A stretch of DNA of 64,000 nt, taken from positions 124,001-188,000 of the forward strand of contig JAEMGR010000013.1 in NCBI GenBank assembly GCA_016458225.1. Direction: 5' to 3'. The translations under genes were made by a program, and so were the position numbers. Positions 62,299 to 64,000 of this stretch are shown piece after piece. The notes beneath the pieces are model-generated. The model was not told where the DNA came from. It did not search any database and worked only from the letters and a program-made list of their open reading frames with translations. Source of the DNA: Myxococcaceae bacterium JPH2 (GTDB lineage Bacteria; Myxococcota; Myxococcia; Myxococcales; Myxococcaceae). Within the stretch, counting starts at the first letter, position 1. Every line of letters begins with the position of its first letter.

Positions 62299-64000
62299 AT
62301 GCCGGAGTTCCAGCTCGTCAGTGACCACACGCCGCAAGGCGACCAGCCACGCGCCATCCAGGAGCTCACCGAGGGCTTGCTGCGGGGCGACCGCTACCAG
62401 ACCCTCCTGGGCGTCACGGGCTCGGGCAAGACGTTCACGATGGCGAACCTCATCGCCAACGTGAAGCGGCCCACGCTCGTCATCGCGCACAACAAGACGC
62501 TGGCCGCCCAGCTCTACGGGGAGTTCAAGACGCTCTTCCCGCACAACGCCGTCGAGTACTTCGTCTCGTACTACGACTACTACCAGCCCGAGGCCTACGT
62601 CCCCTCGTCGGACACCTTCATCGAGAAGGACTCGTCCATCAACGACAACATCGAGCGGATGCGGCACTCGGCCACGCACAGCCTCCGCACGCGCGACGAC
62701 GTCGTCATCGTGGCCAGCGTGTCCTGCATCTACGGCCTGGGCGCGGCGCGCTCCTACGTGGACCTGGCCATCCGACTCACCACGGGCGCGGAGCTGGGGC
62801 GCGACACCTTCATGCGCCAGTTGGTGGAGGCGCAGTACGAGCGCAATGACCTCGACTTCCACCGCGGCACCTTCCGCGCGCGCGGCGACACGGTGGAGGT
62901 GTTCCCCATCTACGAAGAGGAGCGCGCGGTGCGCGTCAGCTTCTTCGGCGACGAGGTGGAGCGCATCACCGAGTTCGACCCGCTGCGAGGCGAGACGCAC
63001 GGCCAGCTCGAGAAGCTGGTCATCTTCCCCGCGAGTCACTACGTGGCCGGCCCCGAGGCGCGTCAGCGCGCCATGCAGACCATCCGCGAGGAACTCTCCG
63101 AGCAGCTCCAGGTCTTCAAGCGCGACAGCAAGCTGGTGGAGGCCCAGCGGCTCGAACAGCGCACCATGTATGACCTCGAGATGATCGAGCAGGTGGGGTA
63201 CTGCAACGGCATCGAGAACTACTCGCGCCACTTCTCCGGGCGCGCGCCGGGTGAGCCGCCTCCGTGCCTCATCGACTACTTCCCGCGCGACCTGCTCGTC
63301 CTCATCGACGAGAGCCACCAGACGGTGTCTCAGATTGGCGCCATGTATCGCGGTGACCGCGCGCGCAAGGAGACGCTCGTCTCGTATGGCTTCCGCATGC
63401 CCAGCGCGCTCGACAACCGCCCGCTGAAGTTCGGTGAGTTCGAGGAGCTGGTGCCGCAGGTCGTCTACGTCTCCGCGACGCCGGCCGAGTACGAGCTGCA
63501 GAAGTCCAAGGGCGTCGTGGTGGAGCAGATCATCCGCCCCACGGGCCTGACCGACCCCGAGGTGGAGACGCGGCCCGCCGGCAACCAGGTGGATGACTTG
63601 CTGGAGGAGGTTCGCCAGCGCGTGGCGCGCAGCGAGCGCGTGCTGGTGACGACGCTCACCAAGCGCATGGCGGAGGACCTCACCGAGTACTTCGCCGACG
63701 TGGGCGTGAAGGTCCGCTATCTGCACTCGGACATCGACGCCATCCAGCGCACCGCCATCATCCGCGACCTGCGCAAGGGTGAGTTCGACGTGCTGGTGGG
63801 CATCAACCTCTTGCGCGAGGGCTTGGACATTCCCGAGGTGTCCCTGGTCGCCATCCTCGACGCGGACAAGGAAGGCTTCCTGCGCAGCCACGTGTCGCTC
63901 ATCCAGACCATTGGCCGCGCGGCGCGCAACGTGAATGGCCGCGTCATCATGTACGCGGACCACCTCACCGACTCGATGAAGCGCGCCATGGAGGAGACGT
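62299..64000 (+). CDS. uvrB: excinuclease ABC subunit B (partial, C-terminus off the window)
   Basis: The first 567 residues of UvrB, the helicase-like subunit that takes damaged DNA from UvrA and recruits UvrC. The ATG at 62299 follows AGGG at 62292-62295. Walker A is [11 protein letters not shown] (about 39-49), and the beta-hairpin that clamps DNA is [15 protein letters not shown]. The [12 protein letters not shown] region, LIDESHQT (Walker B) and the helicase motifs [23 protein letters not shown] and QTIGRAARN are all in order. The missing end would hold the UVR domain. It is not adjacent to uvrA, which lies 34 kb to the left on the other strand. Confidence 0.98.
   Translation, partial: MPEFQLVSDHTPQGDQPRAIQELTEGLLRGDRYQTLLGVTGSGKTFTMANLIANVKRPTLVIAHNKTLAAQLYGEFKTLFPHNAVEYFVSYYDYYQPEAYVPSSDTFIEKDSSINDNIERMRHSATHSLRTRDDVVIVASVSCIYGLGAARSYVDLAIRLTTGAELGRDTFMRQLVEAQYERNDLDFHRGTFRARGDTVEVFPIYEEERAVRVSFFGDEVERITEFDPLRGETHGQLEKLVIFPASHYVAGPEARQRAMQTIREELSEQLQVFKRDSKLVEAQRLEQRTMYDLEMIEQVGYCNGIENYSRHFSGRAPGEPPPCLIDYFPRDLLVLIDESHQTVSQIGAMYRGDRARKETLVSYGFRMPSALDNRPLKFGEFEELVPQVVYVSATPAEYELQKSKGVVVEQIIRPTGLTDPEVETRPAGNQVDDLLEEVRQRVARSERVLVTTLTKRMAEDLTEYFADVGVKVRYLHSDIDAIQRTAIIRDLRKGEFDVLVGINLLREGLDIPEVSLVAILDADKEGFLRSHVSLIQTIGRAARNVNGRVIMYADHLTDSMKRAMEET

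Overview
The window looks like chromosomal DNA of a myxobacterium of the Myxococcus/Corallococcus/Archangium group (suborder Cystobacterineae). The evidence is very high GC with strong third-position GC bias, a CdnL (CarD-family) protein that matches my memory of the 164-residue Myxococcus xanthus protein, a Hanks-type Ser/Thr kinase, FHA proteins, a large hybrid histidine kinase, and many lipoproteins with Asp-Ala-Gly spacers or tandem Ig-like repeats. I see no rRNA, tRNA, CRISPR array, insertion sequence or prophage. Both ends cut through genes: an acyl-CoA thioesterase at base 1 and uvrB at base 64000.

Layout. 1-2.9 kb (minus): thioesterase, deoxynucleoside kinase, glycerophosphodiesterase and zinc-lobe oxidoreductase, closely packed. 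3-7.8 kb (plus): a secreted OB-like lipoprotein with its own terminator, a membrane Ser/Thr kinase and an HExxH zinc peptidase. 7.9-13.7 kb (mostly minus): a protein of unknown function, a multi-spanning GT-C-like protein, a methyltransferase with a zinc ribbon, a zinc-ribbon protein and NadA, with a small secreted Cys-rich protein on the plus strand. 14.0-20.2 kb (plus): a three-gene set joined by ATGA overlaps, coding for a receiver-like/PilZ/acetyltransferase-like protein, a SAM methyltransferase, and a hybrid kinase with two complete transmitter modules. 20.3-24.9 kb: two different POT peptide transporters with a secreted protein between them. 25.2-28.1 kb: uvrA, with a possible LexA operator in front. 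28.5-38.1 kb: surface proteins (tandem ASH repeats plus VWA; Ig/Kelch lipoprotein; isoamylase lipoprotein) and a phosphoesterase resembling the lariat-debranching enzyme Dbr1. 38.2-46.2 kb: a PAP2 phosphatase and an AddB/AddA-like helicase-nuclease pair. 46.2-50.1 kb: purA, thiolase, a TPR protein and a PH-like membrane protein. 50.2-58.8 kb: FHA proteins, a YqjF-like protein, a CBM9-like lipoprotein, comEC, cdnL and a small membrane protein. 59.0-64.0 kb: cysS, an M28 peptidase and uvrB.

How the genes work together. DNA repair and uptake is over-represented: uvrA, uvrB, an AddAB-like pair and comEC. The AddA-like subunit keeps its helicase motifs and a candidate Fe-S staple but has lost the Asp/Lys of the nuclease core, so the AddB-like subunit would be the only nuclease. 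Signalling is the second theme: Ser/Thr kinase, two FHA membrane proteins, the hybrid kinase and CdnL. The best candidates for something undescribed are the coupled set at 14.0-20.2 kb and the Dbr1-like enzyme at 31.5 kb. All functions come from reading motifs; no database search was possible.
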